NCBI RefSeq assembly: GCF_002009425.1
Contig: NZ_CP019936.1
Coordinates: 434,001 to 498,000 of the forward strand
Reading direction: 5' to 3'
Origin: Thiosocius teredinicola
GTDB taxonomy: Bacteria; Pseudomonadota; Gammaproteobacteria; Chromatiales; Chromatiaceae
DNA length: 64,000 bases
Below the pieces are notes generated by a model. It was given only the letters and a program-made list of their open reading frames with translations, was not told the DNA's origin and searched no databases. Made by a program: the position numbers and the translations under genes. Positions 9,935-20,616 of the stretch are shown piece after piece. Position 1 is the stretch's first letter. Every line of letters begins with the position of its first letter.

Positions 9935-10439
9935 CACCGCGGCGGCGCGCCATGGCGACGCCGAGACGATGCAGCTGTCCTTCATCGAGTAAAGTGGCTG
10001 CAACCGGTAGGACGTCTCGATTTTCGACATCGATGTGCGAACGATAGGCGCCCGTGAACGCCATGATCGAGTTGGCGAGCGCCGACGTCGGGTGGCCGTT
10101 TCGCAGGCTATCGAGTTCGGCAGCGAGATTGCGCCAGTGCGATTCGAGCGATCGATGTTCACCTTGCAGGCGTTCAATCAATGCCGACAACGCCGGGTCT
10201 TTCGTCAGCAACGGGAACAGATCCTGTTCCTCATCTTCGTGGTGATGTATCGCGGCGGTGTTGAAGTAGCGCAACACGCTGGAGATGCCGCGTTGCATCT
10301 CGTCGTCGACACCATGTTCATCCAACCAGGCCGGCATGCGCTCGAGCAACTGGCAATGGTTCAGCATGCGCTGGTGGCACGCTGCCAATAGGCCGAGTGG
10401 ATCGGAAAAATCGGGTGCGGCGTCACCGAGCAGCGACAT
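9918..10439 (-). CDS. Hemerythrin domain protein
   Basis: A 173-aa cytoplasmic protein with the His/Glu/Asp pattern of a four-helix diiron hemerythrin: CHQRMLNHC, IHHHEDEEQDLFP, LQGEHRSLESHW and YRSHIDVENRDVLP. Such domains bind oxygen or act in nitrosative or oxidative stress and iron sensing. I chose the ATG at 10439; longer readings run into the rhodanese gene. It lies 10 bp after the rhodanese gene on the same strand, so the two are probably co-transcribed. Confidence 0.85.
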   Translation of the reverse strand: MSLLGDAAPDFSDPLGLLAACHQRMLNHCQLLERMPAWLDEHGVDDEMQRGISSVLRYFNTAAIHHHEDEEQDLFPLLTKDPALSALIERLQGEHRSLESHWRNLAAELDSLRNGHPTSALANSIMAFTGAYRSHIDVENRDVLPVAATLLDEGQLHRLGVAMARRRGVTSME

Positions 10440-10449
10440 CGGCGCTCGG

Positions 10450-10770
10450 TCAGTAAGTCGGCATCTGGTGGTCGACGTCGCGTGCCCATCCGTCGACGCC
10501 ACCTGCCAGGTTGATGATGTTGCTGAAGCCTTGGTAGTCGAGATACATCGCGACTTGGCGGCTGCGCACGCCATGGTGGCAGATCACCACGGTTTCGCGT
10601 TGCTTGTCGAGTGCGTTCATCGCGGCCGGCAGCTGACCCATGGGGATCAGTTGCGAGCCATCGATGCGGCAGATCTGGTACTCCCAGGGCTCGCGAACGT
10701 CCAGCAACAGAGGGTCAGCGTCGGTATCGGCGAGATAATCGCGTAACTGCCTGGCGTTTAACTCGCGCAT
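10450..10770 (-). CDS. Rhodanese-like sulfurtransferase domain protein
   Basis: Single-domain rhodanese of 106 aa. It shows LLLDVREPWEYQICRIDGS and the active-site loop VVICHHGVRS, whose cysteine would carry the persulfide, then the closing NLAGGVDGWARDVD. Likely cytoplasmic (GlpE-like). It stands between the PCMT-family methyltransferase (27 bp upstream) and the hemerythrin gene, a probable three-gene unit. Confidence 0.9.
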   Translation of the reverse strand: MRELNARQLRDYLADTDADPLLLDVREPWEYQICRIDGSQLIPMGQLPAAMNALDKQRETVVICHHGVRSRQVAMYLDYQGFSNIINLAGGVDGWARDVDHQMPTY

Positions 10771-10797
10771 ACTGCCTACCTTGAGTTGGGTCGTGGA

Positions 10798-11460
10798 TCA
10801 GAACGTGAAGTGGCTGGGCTGCGGCGCATTATGCAGCGCCGGCACGACCGTTTCGAACAGGTTTTCCTTCCAGATCTCGCCATCGTCGTTGCGCGTTACC
10901 AGCATCGCGGTCATCGCCGGCGCCTCGCCGACGACGACGAACATGCGGCCGCCGGGTGCCAGCAGCATCTCCAGCGACTCGCTATAGGTTGGCAGGGAGC
11001 CGGTCACCGCGATGACCTTGAAGGTATCGGGGGCCAGGCTGGCATTCAGCGCATCGCCGGTGACCAATTCGACATGCTTGGTTTCGAGCGCGGTCAGGCG
11101 ATCCGAAGCGGCTTTGCTCAATGCAGGGTGAATCTCGTAGCTGGTCACTACGCCACCCAGACGCGCAAGGCAGGCTGTGATGAAGCCACTGCCGGTTCCG
11201 ATTTCGAGCACGCTGTCGTCCGCCTCAACCTGCAGCGCCTGCAGCATGCGCGCTTCGAGCAACGGTTTCATCATGACTTCGCCTTCGCCGATGGGGATCT
11301 CGACGTCGGCGAACGCCAGTTTGCAGTACTCGTCGCTGACGAACCGCTCGCGCGGTACGGCCTGCAGGGATTCGAGCACCCGCTCGTCGATGACCTCGTT
11401 GGGGCGGATCTGCTGGGCCACCATGTTGAAGCGAGCAAGTTCGAGATCGTTGGCGAGCAT
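10798..11460 (-). CDS. Protein-L-isoaspartate O-methyltransferase family protein
   Basis: A 220-aa SAM-dependent methyltransferase of the PCMT family, which repairs isoaspartyl residues. It has MVAQQIRPNEVIDERVL, PRERFV, and the SAM-binding LEIGTGSGFITACLARL followed by an acidic strand end (YEIH). Members of this subgroup often lie near TolC genes and may not be true Pcm, so I give no symbol. First gene of the minus-strand trio. Confidence 0.85.
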   Translation of the reverse strand: MLANDLELARFNMVAQQIRPNEVIDERVLESLQAVPRERFVSDEYCKLAFADVEIPIGEGEVMMKPLLEARMLQALQVEADDSVLEIGTGSGFITACLARLGGVVTSYEIHPALSKAASDRLTALETKHVELVTGDALNASLAPDTFKVIAVTGSLPTYSESLEMLLAPGGRMFVVVGEAPAMTAMLVTRNDDGEIWKENLFETVVPALHNAPQPSHFTF

Positions 11461-11773
11461 CCGCGTCTCCAGGGTCTTACGATTGGTCGGGAAGTGGACG
11501 GCATAGACTAAGGTTTCAGCCGCGCCGCGGCAAGTGGTTGAAGTCTAGAGGTTTTCTGGTCATGCATGAGCGCCCTTAATGGCGCCGGCGATCACTCTTC
11601 AGCGCGTTTTTCGTCCAGATCCTGCTGGCGCACCGACAATGGTCGTGCAGATCGCGACCAATCTCTACGTTTCCCGCTCACTTTGCAGTGGAGAAGCGAA
11701 TATCTCACTGGTACAGTCGGAATCATAGGTCGGACGATGACCGCCTCAGCAGCGGGCTTCGCCGACATCACAG
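11461..11773. other. Gene-free stretch before the riboswitches
   Basis: About 310 bp between the start of the methyltransferase gene and the first TPP riboswitch. It should hold divergent promoters for both. I see no convincing reading frame. Confidence 0.5.
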
Positions 11774-11876
11774 CCGCACCAGGGATGGTGCGTAAGATTG
11801 CACACAGCTAGGGGTGCCCGCACGATCGGGCTGAGAAATACCCTCGAACCTGAACCAGTTAGTACTGGCGTAGGGT
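11774..11876 (+). ncRNA. TPP riboswitch (THI element), upstream copy
   Basis: Contains the conserved aptamer blocks AGGGGTGCC, GGCTGAGAAATACCCTCGAA, CCTGAACC and the closing CTGGCGTAGGG. It senses thiamine pyrophosphate in the mRNA leader of thiC. It is followed by a perfect hairpin (CGAATGTCC-GGT-GGACATTCG, near 11888-11907) without a clear U-tract, which may be part of its expression platform. First of two copies, about 191 bp apart. Confidence 0.93.
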
Positions 11877-11965
11877 GAGTGAAGACCGAATGTCCGGTGG
11901 ACATTCGCAGCTGAACGAACGCCGTGCCATGGATGGCAGGGCCGGGGCCCAATCAGGGCTCATGA

Positions 11966-12067
11966 CCGCACCAGGGATGGTGCGTAAAATTGCACACAGC
12001 TAGGGGTGCCCGCACGATCGGGCTGAGAAATACCCTCGAACCTGAACCAGTTAGTACTGGCGTAGGA
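11966..12067 (+). ncRNA. TPP riboswitch (THI element), downstream copy
   Basis: About 100 bp that match the upstream copy at all but one position as far as I can compare by eye (TAAAATT instead of TAAGATT before the core). All conserved THI blocks are present. It directly precedes the hairpin that can mask the thiC ribosome-binding site, so this copy probably controls translation initiation. Confidence 0.93.
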
Positions 12068-12074
12068 AAGCTAA

Positions 12075-14018
<1,944 letters not shown>

Positions 14019-14573
14019 TTCGCCGCAGGCGATAGAGCCAGCTGGGGCGGAATCGCTCTCGCGCATATTGCCGATCTCTGAAGATCAGCAGGTCGCTGCC
14101 ATACGGACCATGTTCGGTGTGGGCCGACTTTATCGCTGCTGATCGCCAATTGTGTGCGATGTGATCGAACAGCCTGTCGGGCATCCCGCAACGTTCGCGC
14201 CCTTCTGTTTCGCGGCTGCCTCGGCCAAACGGCCGGACGGCGCGCATGCCGTCACTGCTCGTCTGCTGTAGCCGAAATCTGACACAAACCCGGGTAAATC
14301 ATTGGTTTCGGCACCGTTCGGGTGCCAGCAAACTATCCCTAAAGTGCCTGTTTAACTGCAGGTGAGTCCATCCATTGCGGGTGTCGAGTCACGAAAAACT
14401 TGAGTTTGGCGAAAATTTTGCTTCGCTTTAACGGATATCGAGGCTCGACACAAAGTGGATCACGTCTAACGCGGCCGGTAACGGTCAGGTGGTGTGAGTG
14501 CTCGCTCGTTGCCTCTCTCGCGATGCCGCGCAGATCGAATTAGAATCACAAAACCTATTGGGGAGCCTAGTCA
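14019..14573. other. Gene-free stretch, probable promoter of the barrel gene
   Basis: About 550 bp between thiC and the beta-barrel gene. Short frames here have no recognisable features. The last 250 bp are less GC-rich and probably carry the promoter of the downstream gene. Confidence 0.4.
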
Positions 14574-16037
14574 ATGAATAAAGAAAAAACGCAATCACGT
14601 ATGGGACGTGTGCCGAAAAGAAAATCCGGTCCACCGATCGTTCGCCAGATCACAACGCTCGCTCTGGCTGGTGTGGCTGGCAGTGCGATGGCCTACGAAC
14701 CCACTACAACGTTGGGTTCGCTCGGTGCTACCGAGAACCAGCAGCGTGCCGGTGACGCCGTGCAGACCGTCTGTGGCCAGTTTGCTTCTGGTTCGATACC
14801 CGTAACCAATGCGCTCGAGCAGGATCTGTTCGACCGCTGTCGCGCCATGGTGCATACCGCAAATTCCATCGCCGGCGGTGCCGGCGCAACCGCGGACTCC
14901 CTGAGCCTCAATGCCGAAGACCTCGGCAACGTAGTGATGACGGTGGCTGCAGAAGAACTCGCAGCAACCAACGCCGTGGCGCGTGACATGTCGGCGGGAC
15001 AATCGCGCATAGCGACGGCGCGTTTGCAGGCCGTGCGGGCAGGCAATCGCTTCGGTTTCACCGGCAATGGGATTACCAACATGGCGGATGCGAGTTCGTC
15101 GTATTCGGGTGAGCGCGGTGGCGCGGCCGGTGACCTGTTCAGTGGGCCGTGGGGCTTCTTCGCCAACATCGAAGGCGGCTTCGGTGATCGTGATCGTACC
15201 GACAACGAGGACGGCTTTGACTACGACTCATGGGGATTCGATGTCGGCATGGATTACCGGGTAACGCCGAATTTCATCGTCGGCGGTCTGGTCAACTATC
15301 GTAACGGCGAAGTCGACTTCGACGATATCTCGACCGCGCCGGGTATCGCCAGTATTCCCGGCGGTGGGATCGATTCCGATGCCTTCGGTATCGGCGCATA
15401 CGGTACCTACTACGCCGACAACTATTACATCGATGGTTTGATCGGCTATATGCGTACCAGCTTCGACACCAAGCGCACGATCTATCTGCCCGATGCCGTC
15501 AACCCGGCGAATACGGTTATCCGTACCGCCAAAGGCGACACGGATAGCGACGGATTTCAGGCCAGCGTCGGTGGCGGTATGGACTTCGCCCGCGGCAATC
15601 TGACCTACGGTCCTTATGGGCGTCTTGAATACAACTACACCGACGTGGACGGCTACACCGAGAGTGGTGCCCTGGGCTTGAACCTCGAAGTCGACAGCCA
15701 GGACTGGGAGTCGCTCACTTCCGTGATCGGTGGCCGCTTCAGTTACTCGTACAGCACCAGCTGGGGCGTGCTGGTGCCGCAGGGCCGTTTGGGCTGGGTT
15801 CATGAATTCATGAACGATTCGCAGAAAATGTCGGCTATCTACGCCGTCGACCCCGGTCGCAACGAGCTGATCTCGATTACGGATGATCCTGATCGCAACT
15901 ACTTCGAACTGGGGCTTGGCGTTTCAACGGTTGCGCCGAATGGCATGCAGGTGTTCTTCGATTACCAGACCCTGCTCGGCCACGAGTACTTCAACGATCA
16001 CCGCTTCACCCTTGGTGTGCGCGGCGAGTTTGAGTAA
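14574..16037 (+). CDS. Outer-membrane beta-barrel protein, autotransporter-barrel type
   Basis: A 487-aa exported protein. A long signal peptide (basic start, then TTLALAGVAGSAMA) ends near residue 40. An alpha-rich, Ala-rich stretch follows to about 180, then alternating aromatic/Gly strands such as GPWGFFANIEGGFGDRD, WGFDVGMDYRVTPNFIVGG and YGPYGRLEYNYTDVDGY, ending in FTLGVRGEFE. This looks like an autotransporter-type 12-strand barrel with a very short passenger. Function unknown; it could be a surface protein or a porin-like barrel. Upstream AT-rich sequence and a hairpin after the stop suggest it is monocistronic. Confidence 0.75.
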   Translation: MNKEKTQSRMGRVPKRKSGPPIVRQITTLALAGVAGSAMAYEPTTTLGSLGATENQQRAGDAVQTVCGQFASGSIPVTNALEQDLFDRCRAMVHTANSIAGGAGATADSLSLNAEDLGNVVMTVAAEELAATNAVARDMSAGQSRIATARLQAVRAGNRFGFTGNGITNMADASSSYSGERGGAAGDLFSGPWGFFANIEGGFGDRDRTDNEDGFDYDSWGFDVGMDYRVTPNFIVGGLVNYRNGEVDFDDISTAPGIASIPGGGIDSDAFGIGAYGTYYADNYYIDGLIGYMRTSFDTKRTIYLPDAVNPANTVIRTAKGDTDSDGFQASVGGGMDFARGNLTYGPYGRLEYNYTDVDGYTESGALGLNLEVDSQDWESLTSVIGGRFSYSYSTSWGVLVPQGRLGWVHEFMNDSQKMSAIYAVDPGRNELISITDDPDRNYFELGLGVSTVAPNGMQVFFDYQTLLGHEYFNDHRFTLGVRGEFE

Positions 16038-16048
16038 TTGATGCCGCG

Positions 16049-16079
16049 GAACCAGGCGGCCGCTCCGGTCGCCTGGTTC
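16049..16079. terminator. Hairpin between convergent genes
   Basis: Perfect 10-bp stem GAACCAGGCG...CGCCTGGTTC with an 11-base loop, lying between the barrel gene and the convergent kinase gene. It has no long T-run on either side, so it may stabilise or weakly terminate both transcripts. Confidence 0.5.
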
Positions 16080-16087
16080 GTCGGTAA

Positions 16088-17374
16088 TCAGTTGGGGGGT
16101 GTCCGGTCGATCTCGGCCAGCGCCTCTTTCGCTTCACGGTTGCCCGGATCGAGTTCCAGTACCAGGCTGTAGGCTTCGAAGGCATTGCTGCCTACCGGGT
16201 TGCGTAGTCGGCCTACCGCCATATGTGCCCTGGCGATGCTGAGCAGCCGGTTCAGCTTGCGTTGTGATTCGGTCAGCTCGACATCATCCAGCCGGTTATT
16301 GTCGACCGTCTCGACCTTGTCTTGCGTTTTGTTCTCGGGCAGCTGTTGATCGGTGACGACGGTTGTCTTCGTCTGTGGCGTCTCGTCATTGCCGACGCTG
16401 CGGATGCCCAGCCAGACCCCGACAACTGCAACGAGTGTCGCGCCGGCAATTGCTGCCCACTTCTTGAACGACGAGGTGTCGTCCTGCTGATGGGTCTTGA
16501 TTCGTGTCGGTGATGGCACGTCCTTGGTCGAGACCACGAAGGTGCGTGTCGCATCGCCGTGCGAATGCTGCGCCGCCGCCGATCTGCGTAGCGAGTCGAG
16601 TTCTTCGATCAGTTCGTCGCTGGTCTGAAAGCGGTCCGAGGCGTTCTTCGCCATCAAGCCGTCGATGATATGTTGCATTCGCGAATGCTGGCTTGGCAGG
16701 CGCGGTACGGGTTTTTGCAACTGCATCAACGCCGTCGATACCGCATCGTCGCCGACGAACGGCTTCTTGCCGACCAGCATCTCGTACAGCACGATCCCGA
16801 GGCTATACAGGTCCGAACGCCCATCGAGTTTCGAGCCGACCGCCTGTTCGGGGCTCATGTACTCCGGCGTGCCGATGGCCAGGCCCGACTGGGTCAACTG
16901 GGTGCGGTCGTCCATCGTTTTGGCGATGCCGAAATCGGACAGAACCGCCGAGCCATCATCGCGGAACAACACGTTTCCGGGCTTGATATCGCGGTGAACA
17001 AAGCCCTTGTCGTGCGCGTAGCCAAGCGCTCGGGCGATGTGCTTGGTGATGGTGATCGGGTCACTGACGCCATCCGGCGAACGGATGCGCTCTTTGAGCG
17101 TGCCGCCGTTGCAGTACTCCATCGACATGTAATAGAGGTTGTCGGTGGTGCAACCGATGTCGTAGATCGTCACGATGTGTTCGTGACGCAGTTTGGCGAT
17201 GATTTTGCCTTCCTTGAGAAAGCGATCGCAGAACGACTTGTCTGAATTGATGAGTTCTTCAGACATGATCTTGACTGCGACCTCACGCCCCAGCGACTCC
17301 TGCTGGGCGCGATACACCGTCGCCATGCCGCCTTCGCCCAGCACGTCGAAAATCTTGTAACCGGGTATCAGCAC
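16088..17374 (-). CDS. Membrane-anchored Ser/Thr protein kinase (Hanks type)
   Basis: Kinase of about 428 aa. GTG start at 17374 follows GAGGTC and precedes LIPGYKIFDVLGEGGMATVYRA, the glycine-rich loop. The kinase domain includes VAVKIMSEE (ATP lysine), HRDIKPGNVLF (catalytic loop), SDFGIAK (DFG) and GTPEYMSPEQ (activation segment end), so it should be active. A single membrane helix (AAIAGATLVAVVGVWLG) follows and a short TPR-like periplasmic tail closes it. It is the only kinase near the FHA and PP2C genes 1-19 kb away and is the likely writer of the phosphothreonines that those FHA domains read. It lies just downstream of the lipoprotein hydrolase gene. Confidence 0.92.
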   Translation of the reverse strand: MLIPGYKIFDVLGEGGMATVYRAQQESLGREVAVKIMSEELINSDKSFCDRFLKEGKIIAKLRHEHIVTIYDIGCTTDNLYYMSMEYCNGGTLKERIRSPDGVSDPITITKHIARALGYAHDKGFVHRDIKPGNVLFRDDGSAVLSDFGIAKTMDDRTQLTQSGLAIGTPEYMSPEQAVGSKLDGRSDLYSLGIVLYEMLVGKKPFVGDDAVSTALMQLQKPVPRLPSQHSRMQHIIDGLMAKNASDRFQTSDELIEELDSLRRSAAAQHSHGDATRTFVVSTKDVPSPTRIKTHQQDDTSSFKKWAAIAGATLVAVVGVWLGIRSVGNDETPQTKTTVVTDQQLPENKTQDKVETVDNNRLDDVELTESQRKLNRLLSIARAHMAVGRLRNPVGSNAFEAYSLVLELDPGNREAKEALAEIDRTPPN

Positions 17375-17466
17375 GTCCGACCTCGACTCATGTGGCGCTT
17401 CGCAACGAGGCCGGAAGTCGGCCGTTCCTGTAAAACATACTTGCAATGCATGGTTTCGTTTTTCTG

Positions 17467-18348
17467 TCAGTCCGTCGTTCGCCGGCAGTCGATGTCCCTA
17501 TGATGGGTGCGCAGATCGCTGCAGATATCTGTCCATCGGGACAACGAGGCCAATACTTTAGACCATGCGGCCTCCCAACAACATTGGTGGTCAAAATCGG
17601 GAACGACGGCGACCACCGCGTTCTGCTGTTTTTCGGCAAACGGCCGGGCGAGATGTGGCGGCACATTGGCATCTTCGCCACCAAACAGGTGCAACTGATG
17701 GATGTGTTCCGGCAGTGGCGCGCGCGCCGCGGGATTGAGCGAACTGCCTAGCTTTGAATATCGGTGAAAACGGGTCCAGCCTTCCGTGTCGAGGTTGGCG
17801 GCAAGCGTGACGACCTCGGTAACGCGCGGCACGCGCTCGGCCAGCAGCACCGCAAGCACGCCGCCGCCGCTGAATCCAACCAACCGGATATCCGGGCCGT
17901 TGCCGCTGCTGTCCGTTAGCGACCGGATAGCGTCCGCCATGGTGTCCACGACGAGTTCCGAGTACCGGCCGTCGGTCCACATGCGAGGTGGACAGCCGGG
18001 TGCTTCCGGTTGGTGATAGCAGGGGCGTGCCAAATAGAGCGTGTTGCCGGGGTCGTGGGACATTAATTCCAGCGCGGTAGGTCGGCGGGCAGTAGGGTCG
18101 CGCGCGACGATGCTGGGTGTGACCCAGGGCGAGCCATCGCCTTCGAGGTAGATCGTGAGCTTATTCGGGTCGGCAGCCGTTTGATGCTTGTAGAAACGTA
18201 GTTCGTACTCGCCGCTTGTCACGGTACCGCTTTCGAAGCCGGCACGTGTGGCGATATCTGTGAAACGTGCTTCGCGCGACAACGAACAACCCGTAACAAT
18301 GATTGCAGTTAGAACGAATTTAATCGTCAAACGTGAAATTAATCGCAC
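17467..18348 (-). CDS. Lipoprotein alpha/beta hydrolase
   Basis: A 293-aa protein with a lipoprotein signal peptide ending IIVTGC, so probably membrane-anchored in the periplasm. The serine hydrolase pattern is visible: YLEGDGSPW (oxyanion-side strand), LVGFSGGGVLAVLLAE with the nucleophile elbow G-x-S-x-G, GGEDANVPP (acid) and DFDHQCCW (histidine). Substrate unknown. Same strand as the kinase gene that follows and divergent from the vWA-FHA gene. It could be part of the signalling cluster or simply a neighbour. Confidence 0.75.
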   Translation of the reverse strand: MRLISRLTIKFVLTAIIVTGCSLSREARFTDIATRAGFESGTVTSGEYELRFYKHQTAADPNKLTIYLEGDGSPWVTPSIVARDPTARRPTALELMSHDPGNTLYLARPCYHQPEAPGCPPRMWTDGRYSELVVDTMADAIRSLTDSSGNGPDIRLVGFSGGGVLAVLLAERVPRVTEVVTLAANLDTEGWTRFHRYSKLGSSLNPAARAPLPEHIHQLHLFGGEDANVPPHLARPFAEKQQNAVVAVVPDFDHQCCWEAAWSKVLASLSRWTDICSDLRTHHRDIDCRRTTD

Positions 18349-18526
18349 GAATTCAATCGCTTAATACTTCGGATTTTTCTGACACTGCGTACTGCAATTG
18401 TTGTAAAGGGCATGTTGTATACTTTTAAAATCTGAAAATGAGGGGCGGCGGAGATTACGTTCCCAGGAGCGGCCGAGATCGGTCGGACACGGGGCGGAAG
18501 TCAATCGGGCATTGCGGTGGTAGTGG

Positions 18527-20209
18527 ATGAAAATACACGGTTCAACATCTCGGTTTACCGCTACCGGGGCAACAAGTTTGCTCCGGCGTTTCTGCTTGGC
18601 GTTGTTGTTGGCCACAGCGCCGGTCGCGTTCGCTGACGAATCGTCGCCTGATCGTTATGACCTCGTGATTCTTGTCGACAATTCGTCGACAGCCGCAAGC
18701 GCAGGCCTTTCAGATACCGTTATTGAAACACTCAAGACTTACGTCGGCAATTTGCCTGATACCTCGTGGGTGGGTTTGATTGCCTTTGACGATCTGGCCT
18801 CTGTGCAGGCCCAGATAGCGCCGATGACGGCGGAAAATCGACCGGCGTTGTTGCGCGCGATTGACGGTCTGACCTTCAGTTCGCCGCATTCCAACGTCGG
18901 CGCCGGGCTCGAGCGCGCCCTGTACGAGTTGGATGCACGCGGCGATGCCACCGCGCCACGGTCGGTGGTTCTGGTGCAGGCAGGCACGATCACCACGGGT
19001 GACGCCGAGCAGGACGAGTCATTCAAGCGTTGGGCAGGTGTGGTCCTGGCCGGTCACGCGAAAGAACAGGCAATTCCGGTGTTCGCGCTGACTATCGGTG
19101 AGCAGGCTGATCAGGCCCTGGTCAAGCGAATTGCTGCCAATACCTTCGGCGCACACTTCCATGCCGATGACGCGGCGCAGGCCGGCACCAAATTGACCGC
19201 CTTGAGCCAACGTCTGGTCGGTCAGCTCGACATGACACGGCGCATGATGATCGCTGAAGCGGAACAGGCCGACGAGGATGCGGTCAGCGTAGATCGCGAC
19301 AACGCAAGCAAGGAGGCTGCGCCTGCCGCGCGCAAGACGGCCCATACCCCGGCGGTCAACGATGAATCGGTGATTGCCAAGATCAATGAAATCACTGAAA
19401 CACAGGCACCGGCTGCGGGAACCGCGGTTGCGAGTGCAGAGGTGACTGCCGATCCACTGAAGAATGCCAACTTTCTGTTTGAGCGTGCCAAACAAGCAAC
19501 CGCTGCAAGCGAAACCACGGCTCCGGCCACGCCGGGCGGTGTAGACCTCGCGGATGAGGCGGCGCCTGCTCACGACGGGCAGATGATGAAATTGGCGGCC
19601 ATTGCCATTCTTGCGAGTGGCATCGCAGGGGTCATCGTCTTCCTGTTGAAAGGGCGCCTGCCGGTGCTGTTCGCCAAGCGCGCGGCGGTCGACGAGACCC
19701 GTGAGCCGGGCGTTTACCTGCGCGATATCCACGGCGTTACCGGCCAGATCGATTACCCGATCACCGAGAGACTGGTGAGAGTGTCGCGCACTGAAGGCCG
19801 CAACAGCCCGAATGTTGTCTGTGTGACGATTGCCGACGATGTCATCAGCCGTGAGCATGCGTTCATCGAATACGTCGATGGGGTCTACTGGGTCATCGAT
19901 CCGGGCAGCAACAACGGTACCTTCGTCAACGAAAAACGCATCCAGGGCAAACGCAAACTCAAGGCCGGAGATCGCCTGCGTTTTGCGGTATACGAGTTTT
20001 CGTTCGACATCGTTACCGAACGGGCGCGCTCCAACGTGCCGATATCGCGGACGACCGAATCCACCCAGTTGGCCGCCGCGCCGGTATCCACCGCCGGCGA
20101 AACTCAGGTGCAGAGTTCACTGCCTGACGCCGCACCGGCAGAGACCGTGCGCGTATCAACCGGAAACCAAGCGGCTATTGATAAGACTGAGGTTCGCTCG
20201 GCCGGGTAG
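18527..20209 (+). CDS. vWA-FHA membrane protein
   Basis: A 560-aa protein. It starts with a signal-type segment (LLRRFCLALLLATAPVAFA), then a von Willebrand A domain (about 45-225) with a metal-site motif LVDNSST, a long Ala/Glu-rich linker, a transmembrane helix (IAILASGIAGVIVFLL, about 360-380) and a C-terminal FHA domain (about 400-490) with ISREHA and DPGSNNGTFVN, the phosphothreonine-binding loops. By topology the vWA domain is periplasmic and the FHA domain cytoplasmic, so it can link an outside binding event to phospho-signals. First gene of the plus-strand block, divergent from the lipoprotein hydrolase. Confidence 0.85.
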   Translation: MKIHGSTSRFTATGATSLLRRFCLALLLATAPVAFADESSPDRYDLVILVDNSSTAASAGLSDTVIETLKTYVGNLPDTSWVGLIAFDDLASVQAQIAPMTAENRPALLRAIDGLTFSSPHSNVGAGLERALYELDARGDATAPRSVVLVQAGTITTGDAEQDESFKRWAGVVLAGHAKEQAIPVFALTIGEQADQALVKRIAANTFGAHFHADDAAQAGTKLTALSQRLVGQLDMTRRMMIAEAEQADEDAVSVDRDNASKEAAPAARKTAHTPAVNDESVIAKINEITETQAPAAGTAVASAEVTADPLKNANFLFERAKQATAASETTAPATPGGVDLADEAAPAHDGQMMKLAAIAILASGIAGVIVFLLKGRLPVLFAKRAAVDETREPGVYLRDIHGVTGQIDYPITERLVRVSRTEGRNSPNVVCVTIADDVISREHAFIEYVDGVYWVIDPGSNNGTFVNEKRIQGKRKLKAGDRLRFAVYEFSFDIVTERARSNVPISRTTESTQLAAAPVSTAGETQVQSSLPDAAPAETVRVSTGNQAAIDKTEVRSAG

Positions 20210-20616
20210 CCCTTGACGGCCTGGGGGTTCCGCGAGAAGGAACTGGAGGGCTAAAAATGTTAGCTATGGGCAGACGAACTTTCCCAACAGTCTGGTCATG
20301 TCCATCAATAATTGCAGTGCCTAGCCCGACAATGCGGCGCAAACCCGCTTGCAAGCGTAATTCGCCGTGTTGGCCCGGTGTTTGCTGCTTTCAGTAGGCT
20401 AGATGTGCCGCAGCATAATTGCCGTGCTTGGAAACGTTCCTACGGTAGGCGGGGTGGACTTACATTGTCCGCATCGAAGAAGCGGCCAATAATTGCGGCG
20501 TACGCCATGCAAAAGAGCGGTACCCGCTTTGGGTGAACAATTGAGGTCGGCGCCGTAGCGCCAGCCCGTCAGGAGTAAAGCCTGCGAGCCAATGCAGGCA
20601 GAGAGGTGATAAGACA
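20210..20616 (+). other. Leader region of the caspase-like gene
   Basis: A 400-bp stretch without a believable gene. It holds a near-consensus sigma-54 promoter (listed separately) and about 220 bp of transcribed leader before the ATG at 20617. Confidence 0.6.
20370..20386 (+). promoter_or_regulatory. Sigma-54 promoter of the caspase-like gene
   Basis: Reads T-TGGCCCG-GTGT-TTGCT: the -24 GG and -12 GC are correctly spaced, with one mismatch to the consensus TGGCACG-N4-TTGCW. The -12 element is perfect. The expected start point is near 20398. It ties the gene to the sigma-54 activator encoded at 25911-27203. Confidence 0.7.

Noticed and set aside
18349-18526. A sigma-70 promoter (TATACT box near 18420) for the vWA-FHA gene.
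   Set aside because: No -35 hexamer at acceptable spacing; too weak to list as a feature.
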